DNA of 64,000 nucleotides, from contig NZ_CP060828.1 in the NCBI RefSeq assembly GCF_014489635.1, forward strand, positions 9,598,001 through 9,662,000. The letters run 5' to 3'. This document shows, one piece after another, positions 36,689-45,065 of this stretch (position 1 is its first letter; the number at the start of each line of letters is the position of its first letter). The stretch is from Streptomyces roseirectus (GTDB taxonomy: Bacteria > Actinomycetota > Actinomycetes > Streptomycetales > Streptomycetaceae). Both the position numbers and the translations under genes were made by a program. The notes beneath the pieces were generated by a model. It did not search any database, was not told the DNA's origin, and saw only the letters and a list, made by a program, of their open reading frames with translations.

Positions 36689-37930
36689 TCACCGGCGCGC
36701 AACCGCTGCCCGCTCGCGCCCCGGCGTGCGCTCCCGCCGGGGCAGGAGGAGCGGCGTCGCCAGGACGAGCAGACCGGCGGCGACGAGCGCGGTGCGGGGG
36801 CTGGTCACGTCGGCGAGGAGCCCGGCGAGCGCGGTGAGGACCGCGATGGACGCCTGCTGCCCGATCGACCAGGCCGACAGCGTACGGGCGACGAGATGCC
36901 CGGGGGTGTGCGCGAGCCGGTACGTGGCGAGCACCGGCGCGAACAGGCTCATGTTGACGATGATCGCCAGCTCCACGGCCATCACGGTGACGAGCCCGAC
37001 GACACCGGGCCCGACGAGGACCAGGCCGATCAGCCAGACGGCCCGCAGCGCGCCGGCGGTCCGCAGCACCGCGTCCTGCCCGTAGCGGGCCACGACCGGG
37101 CGGGCCAGCCGGGAGCCGATGAGCCCGCCGACACACGGAACGGCGAAGGCGAGGCCGTACTGCCAGGGCGAGAACCCGAGCCCGCGCAGCATGAGCACGG
37201 CCAGCAGTGGCTCGGTGGCCATGATCAGACCGGAGACGAGCACGGTGTTGAGGTAGAGCGCCCGCAGCCCGGGATGGCGCATGATGTGCCGCCAGCCGTC
37301 GAGCCACGCACCCGCCCGCGCCCGGCCCTCGCCGGCAGCCGGCGGCGCCTCCTCCTTGCCGCCGATCGCCGCGATGCCCAGCGCGGACAGCAGGTAGCTG
37401 AGCGCGTCGGCGAGCACGGTGGCGACCGGCCCGAACACCCCGATCGCCGCCCCGCCCAGCGGCGGACCGACCGCGATGGAGCTCCAGTTCGTCGACTCGA
37501 ACCGCGCGTTGGCCACGAGCAGGTCGTCCGGCCGCACGAGGGCCTTGAGGTAGGCGCCGCTCGCCGCACTGAACGCGATCTTCGCAGTGGCGACCACGGC
37601 CGACACCACGAGCAGGTGGACGAAACCGAGCCGCCCGAACGCGTAGGCCACCGGGACCGTCGCCATGGCCGCGCACCGGACCAGGTCCATCCCGATCATG
37701 ACCGGGCGCTTGCGCCGGAACTCCACCCACGGCGCGAGCGGCACCGCGAGCAGCGCGCCCACCGCGGGCCCCACCGCCGACAGCGCGGACACCTCGGCGG
37801 GCCCCGCGTGCACCACCAGCACGGCGATCAGGGGCAACGCCCCGAACCCCAGCCCGGACCCGTAGGCGCTCACCGCGTACGCCGCCCACAGCCACCCGAA
37901 CCGCCGGCCCAACCGCCTCCTGCCCGCCAT
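36689..37930 (-). CDS. MFS transporter (EntS/MefA-like)
   Basis: A 413-residue permease with about 12 helices. It has the EntS-like pattern: helix 1 with WAAYAVSAYGSGLGFGALPL, loop VEFRRKRPVMIGMDLVR, then FESTNWSSIAVGPPLGGAAIG. Such proteins export siderophores, macrolides or other small molecules. ATG 37930 follows GAGAGG. It is divergent from the LysR gene at 38056, which probably controls it. Confidence 0.85.
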   Translation of the reverse strand: MAGRRRLGRRFGWLWAAYAVSAYGSGLGFGALPLIAVLVVHAGPAEVSALSAVGPAVGALLAVPLAPWVEFRRKRPVMIGMDLVRCAAMATVPVAYAFGRLGFVHLLVVSAVVATAKIAFSAASGAYLKALVRPDDLLVANARFESTNWSSIAVGPPLGGAAIGVFGPVATVLADALSYLLSALGIAAIGGKEEAPPAAGEGRARAGAWLDGWRHIMRHPGLRALYLNTVLVSGLIMATEPLLAVLMLRGLGFSPWQYGLAFAVPCVGGLIGSRLARPVVARYGQDAVLRTAGALRAVWLIGLVLVGPGVVGLVTVMAVELAIIVNMSLFAPVLATYRLAHTPGHLVARTLSAWSIGQQASIAVLTALAGLLADVTSPRTALVAAGLLVLATPLLLPRRERTPGRERAAVARR

Positions 37931-38023
37931 CCCCGCACACCTCTCGGAACAAATCCACATTGACCGGCGAGAGCTAACCGAGCAGCACAACCGCAGGTCA
38001 AACAACCGTCCGGCCGCCAACCC

Positions 38024-38038
38024 ACAACCATCCGTTGT
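38024..38038. promoter_or_regulatory. inverted repeat in LysR/MFS divergent promoter
   Basis: ACAAC-CATCC-GTTGT is a perfect inverted repeat between the two divergent genes. Two further ACAACC copies lie at about 37986 and 38001, consistent with a regulator-binding region. Confidence 0.45.
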
Positions 38039-38055
38039 TCACTAAGGTGACCGGC

Positions 38056-39000
38056 GTGGACCTCGAAGCCGTACGCACCTTCGTCGCCGTCGCGGAAGCG
38101 GGCCGCTTCCAGGAAGCCGCCGCCGACCTGTCGATCACCCAGCAGGCCGTCTCCAAGCGCGTCGCCCTGCTGGAGAAGAACCTGGACGTGCGCCTGTTCA
38201 CCCGCACCGCCCGAGGCTCACGGCTCACCGTCGACGGACAGGCGTTCCTGCCGCACGCCCGTGAACTGCTGCGGGCGGCCGAGCGGGCCGACGCGTCCGT
38301 CCGCCCCGGCCGGCGCGCGCTGCGCGTCGACGTCGTCAACCGGCGGGTCGTGATGGCGGGACTCGTCCAGGACTTCTACCGCCTGCGCCCCGGCACCGAA
38401 CTCGACGTCCTGAGGCTGGACACCGACGTCGAGGGCGCGATCGCCGCCGTCGACGCCGGCACGATCGACGCCACCTTCCACGCGGTCCCCCCGCAGCAGC
38501 ACCTGCCCGACGGGATCAGGACGGCCCGGGTGATCGACGAACCGCACCAACTCCTCGTCGGACCGCGCCACCCGCTCGCCGACGCCCGCGCCGTCACCCC
38601 GGGGGAACTCGCCGGCCACCGGATCTGGATGCCCGGTCTGGACGCCCGAGGCGAAGTCGCCGTCTACTACGACGAACTCGCCGCCGCCTTCGGCCTCACC
38701 ATCGACGTGGTGGGACCCGTCTTCGGCAACGAGGCGCTGCTGGACGAGATCGCCGACTCCGCCGACCTGGGGACCCTGGTCGGCGAAGGCTCCCGGTACC
38801 TGTGGCCGGACAGCTACGACCTGCGGCGCGTACCGATCCGGGATCCCGCGCCGGTCTACCCGCTCTCCCTGATCTGGCGCGCCGACAACCCCCACCCCGC
38901 GCTCACCGAACTCCGCGCCCACCTGCTCTCCCGGCGGACGAGCCCACCCGGCACCGACGTCTGGACACCTCGGTGGTCACGGCCCGGCCGGTCCCAGTAG
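38056..39000 (+). CDS. LysR-family regulator
   Basis: A 314-residue LysR protein: winged helix VDLEAVRTFVAVAEAGRFQE then TQQAVSKRVALLEKNLDVRLF, followed by a substrate-binding domain from about residue 88. GTG 38056 was chosen because the family begins right there; an upstream TTG lacks a ribosome site. It is divergent from the MFS gene and 9 bases upstream of a GlxA-type gene in the same direction. Confidence 0.87.
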   Translation: MDLEAVRTFVAVAEAGRFQEAAADLSITQQAVSKRVALLEKNLDVRLFTRTARGSRLTVDGQAFLPHARELLRAAERADASVRPGRRALRVDVVNRRVVMAGLVQDFYRLRPGTELDVLRLDTDVEGAIAAVDAGTIDATFHAVPPQQHLPDGIRTARVIDEPHQLLVGPRHPLADARAVTPGELAGHRIWMPGLDARGEVAVYYDELAAAFGLTIDVVGPVFGNEALLDEIADSADLGTLVGEGSRYLWPDSYDLRRVPIRDPAPVYPLSLIWRADNPHPALTELRAHLLSRRTSPPGTDVWTPRWSRPGRSQ

Positions 39001-39009
39001 GGTCGCCGC

Positions 39010-40068
39010 ATGGAGGGGCACCCGGTCGTGGTCGTCGTCGGTTATCCCGGCGCGGAGTTGCTGGACATCGCCTGCCTGACCACGGCGTTCGACTACGCGA
39101 ACCGGGCCGGGGCCACCCCCGCCTACCAGGTGCGCGTGGTGACGCCGGGCGGCGGGGCGATCGCGTGCCAGTCCGGGCTGACGCTGCGGGCGCAGGGCGC
39201 GCTGGAGCGGTTCCGGGGCCCGCTGGACACGGTCGTCGTGTCGGGCGGCGAGGGACACGAGGCGGCTGCCGCGAACGGCGGGCTGATCGCCCACGTCCGC
39301 AGGCTGGCCCGCGTGTCCCGACGTGTCGCGTCCGTGTGCACCGGCGCCTCGGTGCTCGCCGCGACCGGACTGCTCGACGGCCGCCGGGCCACCACGCACT
39401 GGCTGTTCGCCGACCTGCTCGCCGCCAGCTACCCCGCGGTCGACGTCGACCCGGCGCCCGTCTACATCCGCGACGGCCGGGTGACGACGGCGGCCGGGGT
39501 CACCAGCGCGCTGGACCTGGCGCTGGCGTTCATCGAGGAGGACCACGGCGGCGAACTGGCCCGGCAGGTGGCCCGCGGCCTGGTCACCTACCTCCAACGG
39601 CCGGGGAACCAGGCCCAGATGAGCATGTTCGTCGCCGCCCCGGCCCCCGCCGACGACCTGGTCCGCGACCTCGTGGCACGGGTGCGCGCCGCGCCGGAAG
39701 CCGACCTGCGGATCACCACGCTCGCCGCCCGCGCCGGCGTCAGCGAACGCCACCTCACCCGCCTCTTCCTCGCCCACACGGGACAGACCCCGGCCCGCTA
39801 CGTGCGCCTCGCCCGCACCGAGGCCGCCGCCCGGCTCCTCACGTCCAGCCGGCTGTCCCTGGCCCAGACAGCCGCCCGCTGCGGCTTCACGTCCGCCGAG
39901 ACGCTGCGCCAGGCGTTCGTCGCCCTGTACGGCGTCACGCCGTCGCACTACCGGGCCACCCAGACCGGTCAGGCCACCGCCACCACGACGGCGCCGATCC
40001 CCAGCGGCACGTCCAGCAGCACGCAGAACTCGGCCAGCGACCTGGGCACCACCTCGTCGCGCAGGTAG
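39010..40068 (+). CDS. GlxA-family regulator (DJ-1/PfpI plus AraC domains)
   Basis: A 352-residue protein. Residues 5-185 form a DJ-1/PfpI-like domain (VVVVGYPGAELLDIACLTTAFDYAN split by its key part AELLDIA; SVCTGASVLAATGLLDGRRATTHW with the elbow cysteine). Residues 220-320 hold two AraC helix-turn-helix motifs (LAARAGVSERHLTRLFLAHTG; AARCGFTSAETLRQAF). The last 34 residues are low-complexity and overlap a convergent gene by 100 bases. It probably shares a transcript with the LysR gene before it. Confidence 0.85.
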   Translation: MEGHPVVVVVGYPGAELLDIACLTTAFDYANRAGATPAYQVRVVTPGGGAIACQSGLTLRAQGALERFRGPLDTVVVSGGEGHEAAAANGGLIAHVRRLARVSRRVASVCTGASVLAATGLLDGRRATTHWLFADLLAASYPAVDVDPAPVYIRDGRVTTAAGVTSALDLALAFIEEDHGGELARQVARGLVTYLQRPGNQAQMSMFVAAPAPADDLVRDLVARVRAAPEADLRITTLAARAGVSERHLTRLFLAHTGQTPARYVRLARTEAAARLLTSSRLSLAQTAARCGFTSAETLRQAFVALYGVTPSHYRATQTGQATATTTAPIPSGTSSSTQNSASDLGTTSSRR

Positions 40069-40538
40069 TGCCGCAGATCCCACGCCGCGTGCGCCATCAG
40101 CGCGAGACCGGCCAGCGCCAGCCCGAGCCGGGGCGCGAGGAACAGCGCGGTCACCGCGAGAGAGCCGTACCCGAGCAGGGCGACGGTCTGCGCGGTCAGC
40201 ACCGGCCGGGACGCGCCCGTCACCACGCCGACGACCACGAGCGCCCCAGCCGCGCCCCCCACCCCGCCCCACCACACCAGCCCGGCCACCTCGCTCACCA
40301 CGACCACCACAGACCCACCGGCGATCCCCGCCCACGCGATCCACGGCCGCCCCCACGCCGCCGCGCCGAGATAACACAGTGCGGCCACACACAACGTGAT
40401 CGCCACCGACTCCCGCTCCACCCCGGCGGCGAACTGGAGCCCGGCAGCCACCAACCCGAGCACACTCGGCCAGCGATACAGAACCCCGCGCCCCTCACGG
40501 GCTCCGGCGTCCACGGTCACGGATCTCATCATCGTCAT
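39969..40538 (-). CDS. hypothetical membrane protein
   Basis: A 189-residue protein with about five or six hydrophobic helices and short loops (AGIAGGSVVVVVSEVAGLVWW is one helix region; ALAGLALMAHAAWDLRHYLR near the end). I recognise no family. It overlaps the 3' end of the GlxA-type gene on the other strand. ATG 40538 or 40529 may start it. Confidence 0.65.
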   Translation of the reverse strand: MTMMRSVTVDAGAREGRGVLYRWPSVLGLVAAGLQFAAGVERESVAITLCVAALCYLGAAAWGRPWIAWAGIAGGSVVVVVSEVAGLVWWGGVGGAAGALVVVGVVTGASRPVLTAQTVALLGYGSLAVTALFLAPRLGLALAGLALMAHAAWDLRHYLRDEVVPRSLAEFCVLLDVPLGIGAVVVAVA

Positions 40539-40647
40539 GCCGACGACCGTGCCCGCACCCCACCCACCGCGTCGAGCCCACCCCGACCGTCGGTCCGAAA
40601 TCCTGGGACACCTGTCGGACAGACCCGGCCCCGGCGCGGCGTCCCGC

Positions 40648-41865
40648 TCACCGCACCCCCCGCTCCGTCCGCAGGAACGCGGCGGCGAGCAGGCCGAGGC
40701 CGCAGAACGCCGCCCCCGTGAGCATCACGAGGGACGGTCCCGAGTGGTCGAGGGCGAGGGCGCCGGTGAGGGCGCCGAGGGCGATGGAGATGTTGAAGCA
40801 CAGGACGTAGAGGGAGGTCGCCGCCTCGCGGGCCCGGGGCGCGCTGCGGAAGACCAGGGTCTGGAGGGCGACGGGCAGCGCGGAGTAGGCGAACCCCCAG
40901 GCGAGGAGGAAGAAGAGGGCGCCGGGCAGCCATGAATCGGTGAGCAGCAGGAGGGCCATCGACGCGCCGGTGCAGGCGAGAAGGGCGAGGAGCACGGTGC
41001 GCAGCGCGGGCCCGCGTCCGATCAGCGTCCCGGACAGGAAGTTCCCGGCGACCCCGGCGACGCCGACGCCCAGCAGGAGCACACCGACCGCGTCCGACGG
41101 CACCCCCACGTTGCGCAGCAGGAAGGGCGTGACGTACGTGAACGCCGCGTAGTGCCCGACGACGACGATCGCGGTCACCGCAAGGGCCGTGCGCAGGTTC
41201 CCGGCCCGCAGCAGACGCGGCAGCTCGGCGAGGTGCACGCCGCCGCTCGGCGGCATCGGCGGCACGAGCAGGACGGTCGCGGCGAGGGCGACCGCGCTGC
41301 ACGCGGCGAGCCCCCAGAACGCCGCACGCCAGTCGAGCCACTGCCCGACGACCGTCCCGAGCGGCACCCCGACGACCGACGCGAGGGAGATCCCGGAGAA
41401 CACGACGGCCGTCGCCCGCACGGCCCGCTCCGGCGGCACCAGCCGTACGGCCACGCTCGCGACGATCGCCCACAGCACACCGTGGATGAACCCCACCAGC
41501 AGCCGCACCAGCATGAGCCACGCGTAGCCCGTCGCCGTCGCGGTCAGCACGTTGCCGACGACGAACACGGCCAGGACGACGACCAACAGCCGCCCCCGGT
41601 CGAGCCGGCGCGTGGCCGCCGTCAGGAACGGCGCGAGCGCGCCCGCGAACAGGCCGTACAACGTCACCGTCAGCCCGACCGACCCCTCCGAGACACCCAG
41701 GCCGGCCGCCATCTCGGGGAGCAGGCCGATGGGCATCGTCTCCGTCGTGGTCACGGTGAACACGCCGAACGCGACGGCGAGGACGGCGAGCCAGGGCCTG
41801 CGGCCGGGGGCGGGCGGGACGGTTTCGACGGCGGGCGGTGACTGCCGACTGCGCGAGGACGCCAA
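40648..41865 (-). CDS. MFS transporter (AraJ/DHA1-like)
   Basis: A 405-residue permease with 12 predicted helices. TETMPIGLLPEMAAGLGVSE in helix 1 and the loop ATRRLDRGRLLV are typical of the DHA1 sugar/drug efflux group, as is the helix-5 region SLASVVGVPLGTVVGQWL. It stands alone on the minus strand; no adjacent regulator is obvious. The exported compound is unknown. Confidence 0.85.
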   Translation of the reverse strand: MASSRSRQSPPAVETVPPAPGRRPWLAVLAVAFGVFTVTTTETMPIGLLPEMAAGLGVSEGSVGLTVTLYGLFAGALAPFLTAATRRLDRGRLLVVVLAVFVVGNVLTATATGYAWLMLVRLLVGFIHGVLWAIVASVAVRLVPPERAVRATAVVFSGISLASVVGVPLGTVVGQWLDWRAAFWGLAACSAVALAATVLLVPPMPPSGGVHLAELPRLLRAGNLRTALAVTAIVVVGHYAAFTYVTPFLLRNVGVPSDAVGVLLLGVGVAGVAGNFLSGTLIGRGPALRTVLLALLACTGASMALLLLTDSWLPGALFFLLAWGFAYSALPVALQTLVFRSAPRAREAATSLYVLCFNISIALGALTGALALDHSGPSLVMLTGAAFCGLGLLAAAFLRTERGVR

Positions 41866-41939
41866 CGTTTCGCTCCGGGACGGTGGGGGCGGTCGCCTCC
41901 ATCCTCACCGAGACCGGCAACCGCACGGACAGCCGGGGG

Positions 41940-42776
41940 TCAGCTGTCCCCGAGTCCGCCGCGCGCCTCACCGAGCCGACCGGCCCCGCCCGCTGACACC
42001 GAGGCAGGCGAGGCTCCCCGGACATCACCGCGACGCGACGGGCCCCGCGTCGCCCGCGCCGGGACGACGAGAGTGCCTGGCCCGGACTCCCGGCCCGGCT
42101 GCCCGCAAGGCCCCGTGCCGCAGCCGCACCCGTCCGCCGCCCTGGGCGCGCAGCACCCCTCGCCCCGCCAGGCGTCCCGCCCCTCCTTCACCGCGACGAC
42201 GGCGATGACGAGCGCGGCGACCGGATCGGCCCAGGACCAGCCGAGACCGGCGTTGAGCAGCAGACCGGCCAGGAGGACGCCGGAGAGGTAGGTGCACAGC
42301 AGTGTCTGCTTCGAGTCCGCGACGGCCGAGGCGGACCCGAGTTCACGCCCGGCCCGGCGCTGCGCGGCGGACAGGAACGGCATCACGGCCAGGGACAGCG
42401 CGGCGAGCCCGATCCCGGTGACCGACCGGTCCGCCTCCCCGGCACCGGCCAGCGCACGGACCGCGTCGACGCCCACATAGGCGGCCAGCGCGAAGAACGA
42501 GAGGGCGACGATCCGCAGCGCCCGCCGCTCGCGCCCCTCCCGGACGGTGTGGTCACCGGCCGAGAACTGCCAGGCGATCGCGGCGGCCGAGGACACCTCG
42601 ACGACCGAGTCCAGCCCGAACCCGATGAGCGCGGACGACGAGGCGGCGGCCCCGGCGCCCAGCGCGACGACCGCCTCGACGACGTTGTAGCCGATCGTCA
42701 CGCCGACCAGCACCCGTATCCGGCGGACCAGCAGCTCGCGCCGGACCGGCGAGGGTCCGACGGGGATCGACACCAC
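41940..42776 (-). CDS. CDF-like cation exporter
   Basis: A 278-residue membrane protein of the cation diffusion facilitator type, with helices 1-6 (GYNVVEAVVALGAGAAASSS; GFGLDSVVEVSSAAAIAW carries the metal-site Asp). The cytoplasmic tail is unusual: a cysteine-rich segment (GCCAPRAADGCGCGTGPCG) replaces the usual ferredoxin-like domain, perhaps a metal-binding tail. GTG 42776 lies one base after the ArsR stop, so the two are one operon, a metal-responsive efflux pair. Confidence 0.83.
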   Translation of the reverse strand: MVSIPVGPSPVRRELLVRRIRVLVGVTIGYNVVEAVVALGAGAAASSSALIGFGLDSVVEVSSAAAIAWQFSAGDHTVREGRERRALRIVALSFFALAAYVGVDAVRALAGAGEADRSVTGIGLAALSLAVMPFLSAAQRRAGRELGSASAVADSKQTLLCTYLSGVLLAGLLLNAGLGWSWADPVAALVIAVVAVKEGRDAWRGEGCCAPRAADGCGCGTGPCGQPGRESGPGTLVVPARATRGPSRRGDVRGASPASVSAGGAGRLGEARGGLGDS

Positions 42777-42777
42777 G

Positions 42778-43113
42778 TCAGCAGCACCCCTTCGCGTCGG
42801 CGTCGGGGCAGCTCCGGTCCGCCTCGACCGCCACCACGGCGGCCCGCAGGTCGTCCAGGGCGCGCCCGAGGCGTTCGTCGGCGAGCTCGTAGCGCGTACG
42901 GCGGCCGTCGGGGACGGCGACGACCAGACCGCAGTCCCGCAGACACGCCAGGTGGTTCGAGAGGCGGGTGCGTGAGATCCCGAGCGTGTCGGCGAGGTCC
43001 GCCGGGTGGGCGGGGGCCTGTCGCAGGGCGAGCAGGATCCGGCAGCGGATCGGGTCGGCGAGCGCGCGGCCGAAGCGGGCCAGCACGTCGATGTCGGAGG
43101 CGACGGTCAGCAT
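42778..43113 (-). CDS. ArsR/SmtB-family metal-sensing repressor
   Basis: A 111-residue winged-helix repressor. The helix-turn-helix reads HPADLADTLGISRTRLSNHLACLRD; cysteines occur in HLACLRDCGLV and at the tail CPDADAKGCC, a pattern like CmtR-type cadmium/lead sensors. It is co-transcribed with the CDF exporter. ATG 43113 lies directly beside a 50-base symmetric repeat (43115-43164), so transcription probably starts close to the ATG and the repressor blocks its own promoter. Confidence 0.88.
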   Translation of the reverse strand: MLTVASDIDVLARFGRALADPIRCRILLALRQAPAHPADLADTLGISRTRLSNHLACLRDCGLVVAVPDGRRTRYELADERLGRALDDLRAAVVAVEADRSCPDADAKGCC

Positions 43114-43114
43114 C

Positions 43115-43164
43115 CCACGACAGTACAGACAATCCTGAATTCAGGAAACCCTGAACTGTCGTGG
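43115..43164. promoter_or_regulatory. nested symmetric repeat, likely ArsR operator
   Basis: The centre is a perfect 14-base palindrome TCCTGAATTCAGGA (43133-43146). Outer arms CCACGACAGT (43115-43124) and ACTGTCGTGG (43155-43164) are perfect inverted copies and lie exactly 8 bases from the centre on both sides. It covers the stop region of the broken oxygenase gene and ends one base before the ArsR start. Confidence 0.75.
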
Positions 43165-43656
43165 CGGGTGTCCGGCCGACGCCGCCCGCACCCGCGCCGC
43201 CTCGCGCACCGCGCCGGTGTTGGCCTTGCCCTGCCGGGAGCCGGCGAGTTTGGCCCTGATGTGGTCGCGGACGAGGACCGGCTCGTAGGCGAGGCCGTCG
43301 TCCGCGTCGAGGTGGCTGGGGAGGGTCGAGACGACGGCGTCGATGTTGCCGTCGTGGAAGTAGGCGACCGAGCGGCGGCGCCGGACGGTGCCGTCGACGA
43401 CCGGGGGCTTCACCCGGTGCAGGGTGGACATCCAGCGGTCGTTGGTGAGGCGGGCGGTGAGGTCGCCGAGGTTGACGAGGAGGGCGCCGTCGACGGGGGA
43501 GACGTCGTGCCAGGCGCCGTCGGCGGACAGGACCTGGAGCCCGGGGACCTGGTCGGCCCACAGGACGGTGACGAAACCGAAGTCGGTGTGCTCGCCCATG
43601 CCGGTCAGGTCGCCGTCGAGGGCGGCGCTGCCGTCCGGGAGGGCGTAGTGGTTCAT
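43141..43656 (-). pseudogene. 2OG-Fe(II) oxygenase, C-terminal part (split by insertion)
   Basis: The 171-residue C-terminal part of an isopenicillin-N-synthase-like dioxygenase. It carries the iron ligands HTD (GEHTDFGFVTVL) and the distal His (STLHRV) and the 2-oxoglutarate arginine in RRSVAYF. The N-terminal part lies at 45046-45603, beyond a TnpB element. Joining 43656 to 45046 restores one frame of 357 residues. The part could restart at its own ATG (43656), but without the N-terminal half it would hardly fold. Confidence 0.85.
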
Positions 43657-43677
43657 CGGTTCTTCCCTTCGTGGATA

Positions 43678-43697
43678 CCCCGTCCTTCAGGGCGGGG
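43678..43697. repeat. left-end hairpin of the TnpB element
   Basis: CCCCGTCC-TTCA-GGGCGGGG forms an 8-pair stem with one T-G pair, 21 bases inside the left end. Confidence 0.7.
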
Positions 43698-43814
43698 AGG
43701 GAACGAAGCTCCTGCGGAGCAGGGCAAGAAAAGCCGGTTCGCCGCCAGGGCGGACCGGTGTTCATCCCCAACTGTCCGCGCTCCGTCACAAACTGATGCA
43801 GTAATATGTGAGCC

Positions 43815-45011
43815 GTGAAGACCGCCCACGTGAAGCGGGCTTTCAAGTACCGCTTCTACCCGACCGATGCGCAGGCAGCCGAGTTGTCGCGCACGTTCGG
43901 ATGCGTGCGGAAGGTCTACAACCTCGCCCTCGCGGCGCGCACCGAGGCGTGGACGCGGCAGGAGCGGGTGAACTACGACCAGACGTCGGCGATGCTGACG
44001 GCCTGGAAGAAGACCGAGGAGCTCGCGTACCTCAACGAGGTCTCCTCCGTCCCGCTGCAACAGGCCCTGCGCCACCTTCAGGTGGCGTTCACGAACTTCT
44101 TCGGCAAGCGGGCGAAGTACCCGCGGTTCAAGTCGCGGAAGAAGTCGCGGAAGTCCGCCGAGTACACGACCAGCGCGTTCCGGTTCCGGGACGGGAAACT
44201 GACTCTGGCGAAGATGGCAGAGCCGCTCGACATCGTGTGGTCCCGTCCGTTCCCCGAAGGTGCGGCGCCGTCCACGGTGACCGTGTCGCAGGACGCGGCC
44301 GGACGCTGGTACGTGTCCATGCTGGTCGAGGACCCGACGCTCAAGCCACTCCCCGCCATCGATACGGCCGTCGGCGTGGACGTCGGACTCAACCACCTTC
44401 TGACCCTGTCGACCGGGGAGAAGGTCTCCAACCCCCGGCATGAGCGCAAGGACCGTGCCCGTCTGGCCAAGGCCCAGCGGCAGCTTGCCCGCAAGGCCAA
44501 GGGTGACGGCGCCAACCGGCGCAAGGCCCGTCAGAAGGTCGCCAAGGTGTACGCCCGAATCGCCGATCGGCGCCGGGACAACCTGCACAAGCTGACCACT
44601 CGGCTCGTTCGTGAAAACCAAACGATCGTGATCGAGGACCTCACCGTTCGGAACATGGTGAAGAACGGCAGACTGGCCCGCGCCATCAGCGACGCGGCGT
44701 GGGCCGACTTCCGGTGCATGCTCGAATACAAGGCAGTCTGGTACGGGCGCGAAGTGATCGCGGTCGACCGCTGGTTCCCTTCGTCCAAGCTGTGCTCCAC
44801 CTGCGGCACCTTGCGGGACAAGATGCCGCTGAGCGTCCGTGAGTGGACGTGCGACTGCGGGACGACCCACGACCGGGACGTCAACGCGGCGAAGAACATT
44901 CTGGCGGCCGGGCTGGCCGTGTCTGTCTGTGGAGCTGGTGTAAGACCTCAACGGAGAACTCCGGGCGGGCAGTCGGCGACGAAGCAGAAACACCTACGGC
45001 GCGAGCCGTAG
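43815..45011 (+). CDS. tnpB: TnpB RNA-guided nuclease (OrfB, IS1341 type)
   Basis: A 398-residue Cas12-ancestor nuclease that uses a guide RNA made from the element's right end to cut empty target sites. The N-terminal helix-turn-helix (KRAFKYRFYPTDAQAAEL) and WED region are present. The RuvC triad appears intact: Asp189 in VGVDVGLNH, Glu274 in VIEDLTV, Asp355 in HDRDVNAAKN. The zinc finger CxxC...CxC (CSTCG, CDCG) lies between the last two. The C-terminal tail (VCGAGVRPQR) is typical of Streptomyces copies. Length is normal and no stop interrupts it. Confidence 0.92.
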   Translation: MKTAHVKRAFKYRFYPTDAQAAELSRTFGCVRKVYNLALAARTEAWTRQERVNYDQTSAMLTAWKKTEELAYLNEVSSVPLQQALRHLQVAFTNFFGKRAKYPRFKSRKKSRKSAEYTTSAFRFRDGKLTLAKMAEPLDIVWSRPFPEGAAPSTVTVSQDAAGRWYVSMLVEDPTLKPLPAIDTAVGVDVGLNHLLTLSTGEKVSNPRHERKDRARLAKAQRQLARKAKGDGANRRKARQKVAKVYARIADRRRDNLHKLTTRLVRENQTIVIEDLTVRNMVKNGRLARAISDAAWADFRCMLEYKAVWYGREVIAVDRWFPSSKLCSTCGTLRDKMPLSVREWTCDCGTTHDRDVNAAKNILAAGLAVSVCGAGVRPQRRTPGGQSATKQKHLRREP

Positions 45012-45065
45012 GAATCCCCTCCCTTCAGGGAGGGGAGGAAGCCAACCGCAGCACGTCCACCGAGT
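44930..45065 (+). ncRNA. predicted omega RNA with guide from the flank
   Basis: By analogy with studied TnpB systems, the right end should encode the guide RNA. The scaffold would cover the tnpB 3' end and the hairpin CCCCTCCC-TTCA-GGGAGGGG (45016-45035). The guide would be the first 16-20 bases of flanking host DNA from 45046, namely the oxygenase gene read as CCGCAGCACGTCC onward. The 5' limit is not visible. Confidence 0.45.
45016..45035. repeat. right-end hairpin of the TnpB element
   Basis: CCCCTCCC-TTCA-GGGAGGGG, a perfect 8-pair stem ending 10 bases inside the right end, sharing its TTCA loop with the left hairpin. Confidence 0.75.

Larger units (their letters stand above)
43657..45045 (+). 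mobile_element. IS1341-type (IS200/IS605 family) TnpB-only insertion
   Basis: A 1389-base element that carries a tnpB gene but no tnpA, inserted in the oxygenase gene. Imperfect and perfect subterminal hairpins with a TTCA loop mark the ends (43678-43697 and 45016-45035), and no target duplication is seen, as expected for this family. The left flank ends in TTCAT, a plausible target/TAM motif like the TTGAT of ISDra2. The right limit was set by requiring the host frame to be restored. Mobility would need a TyrHUH transposase from elsewhere. Confidence 0.82.

Noticed and set aside
43157..43656. The oxygenase C-terminal part as an independent small gene from its own ATG
   Set aside because: It is exactly continuous with the other half once the TnpB element is removed, and the N-terminal structural core is missing.
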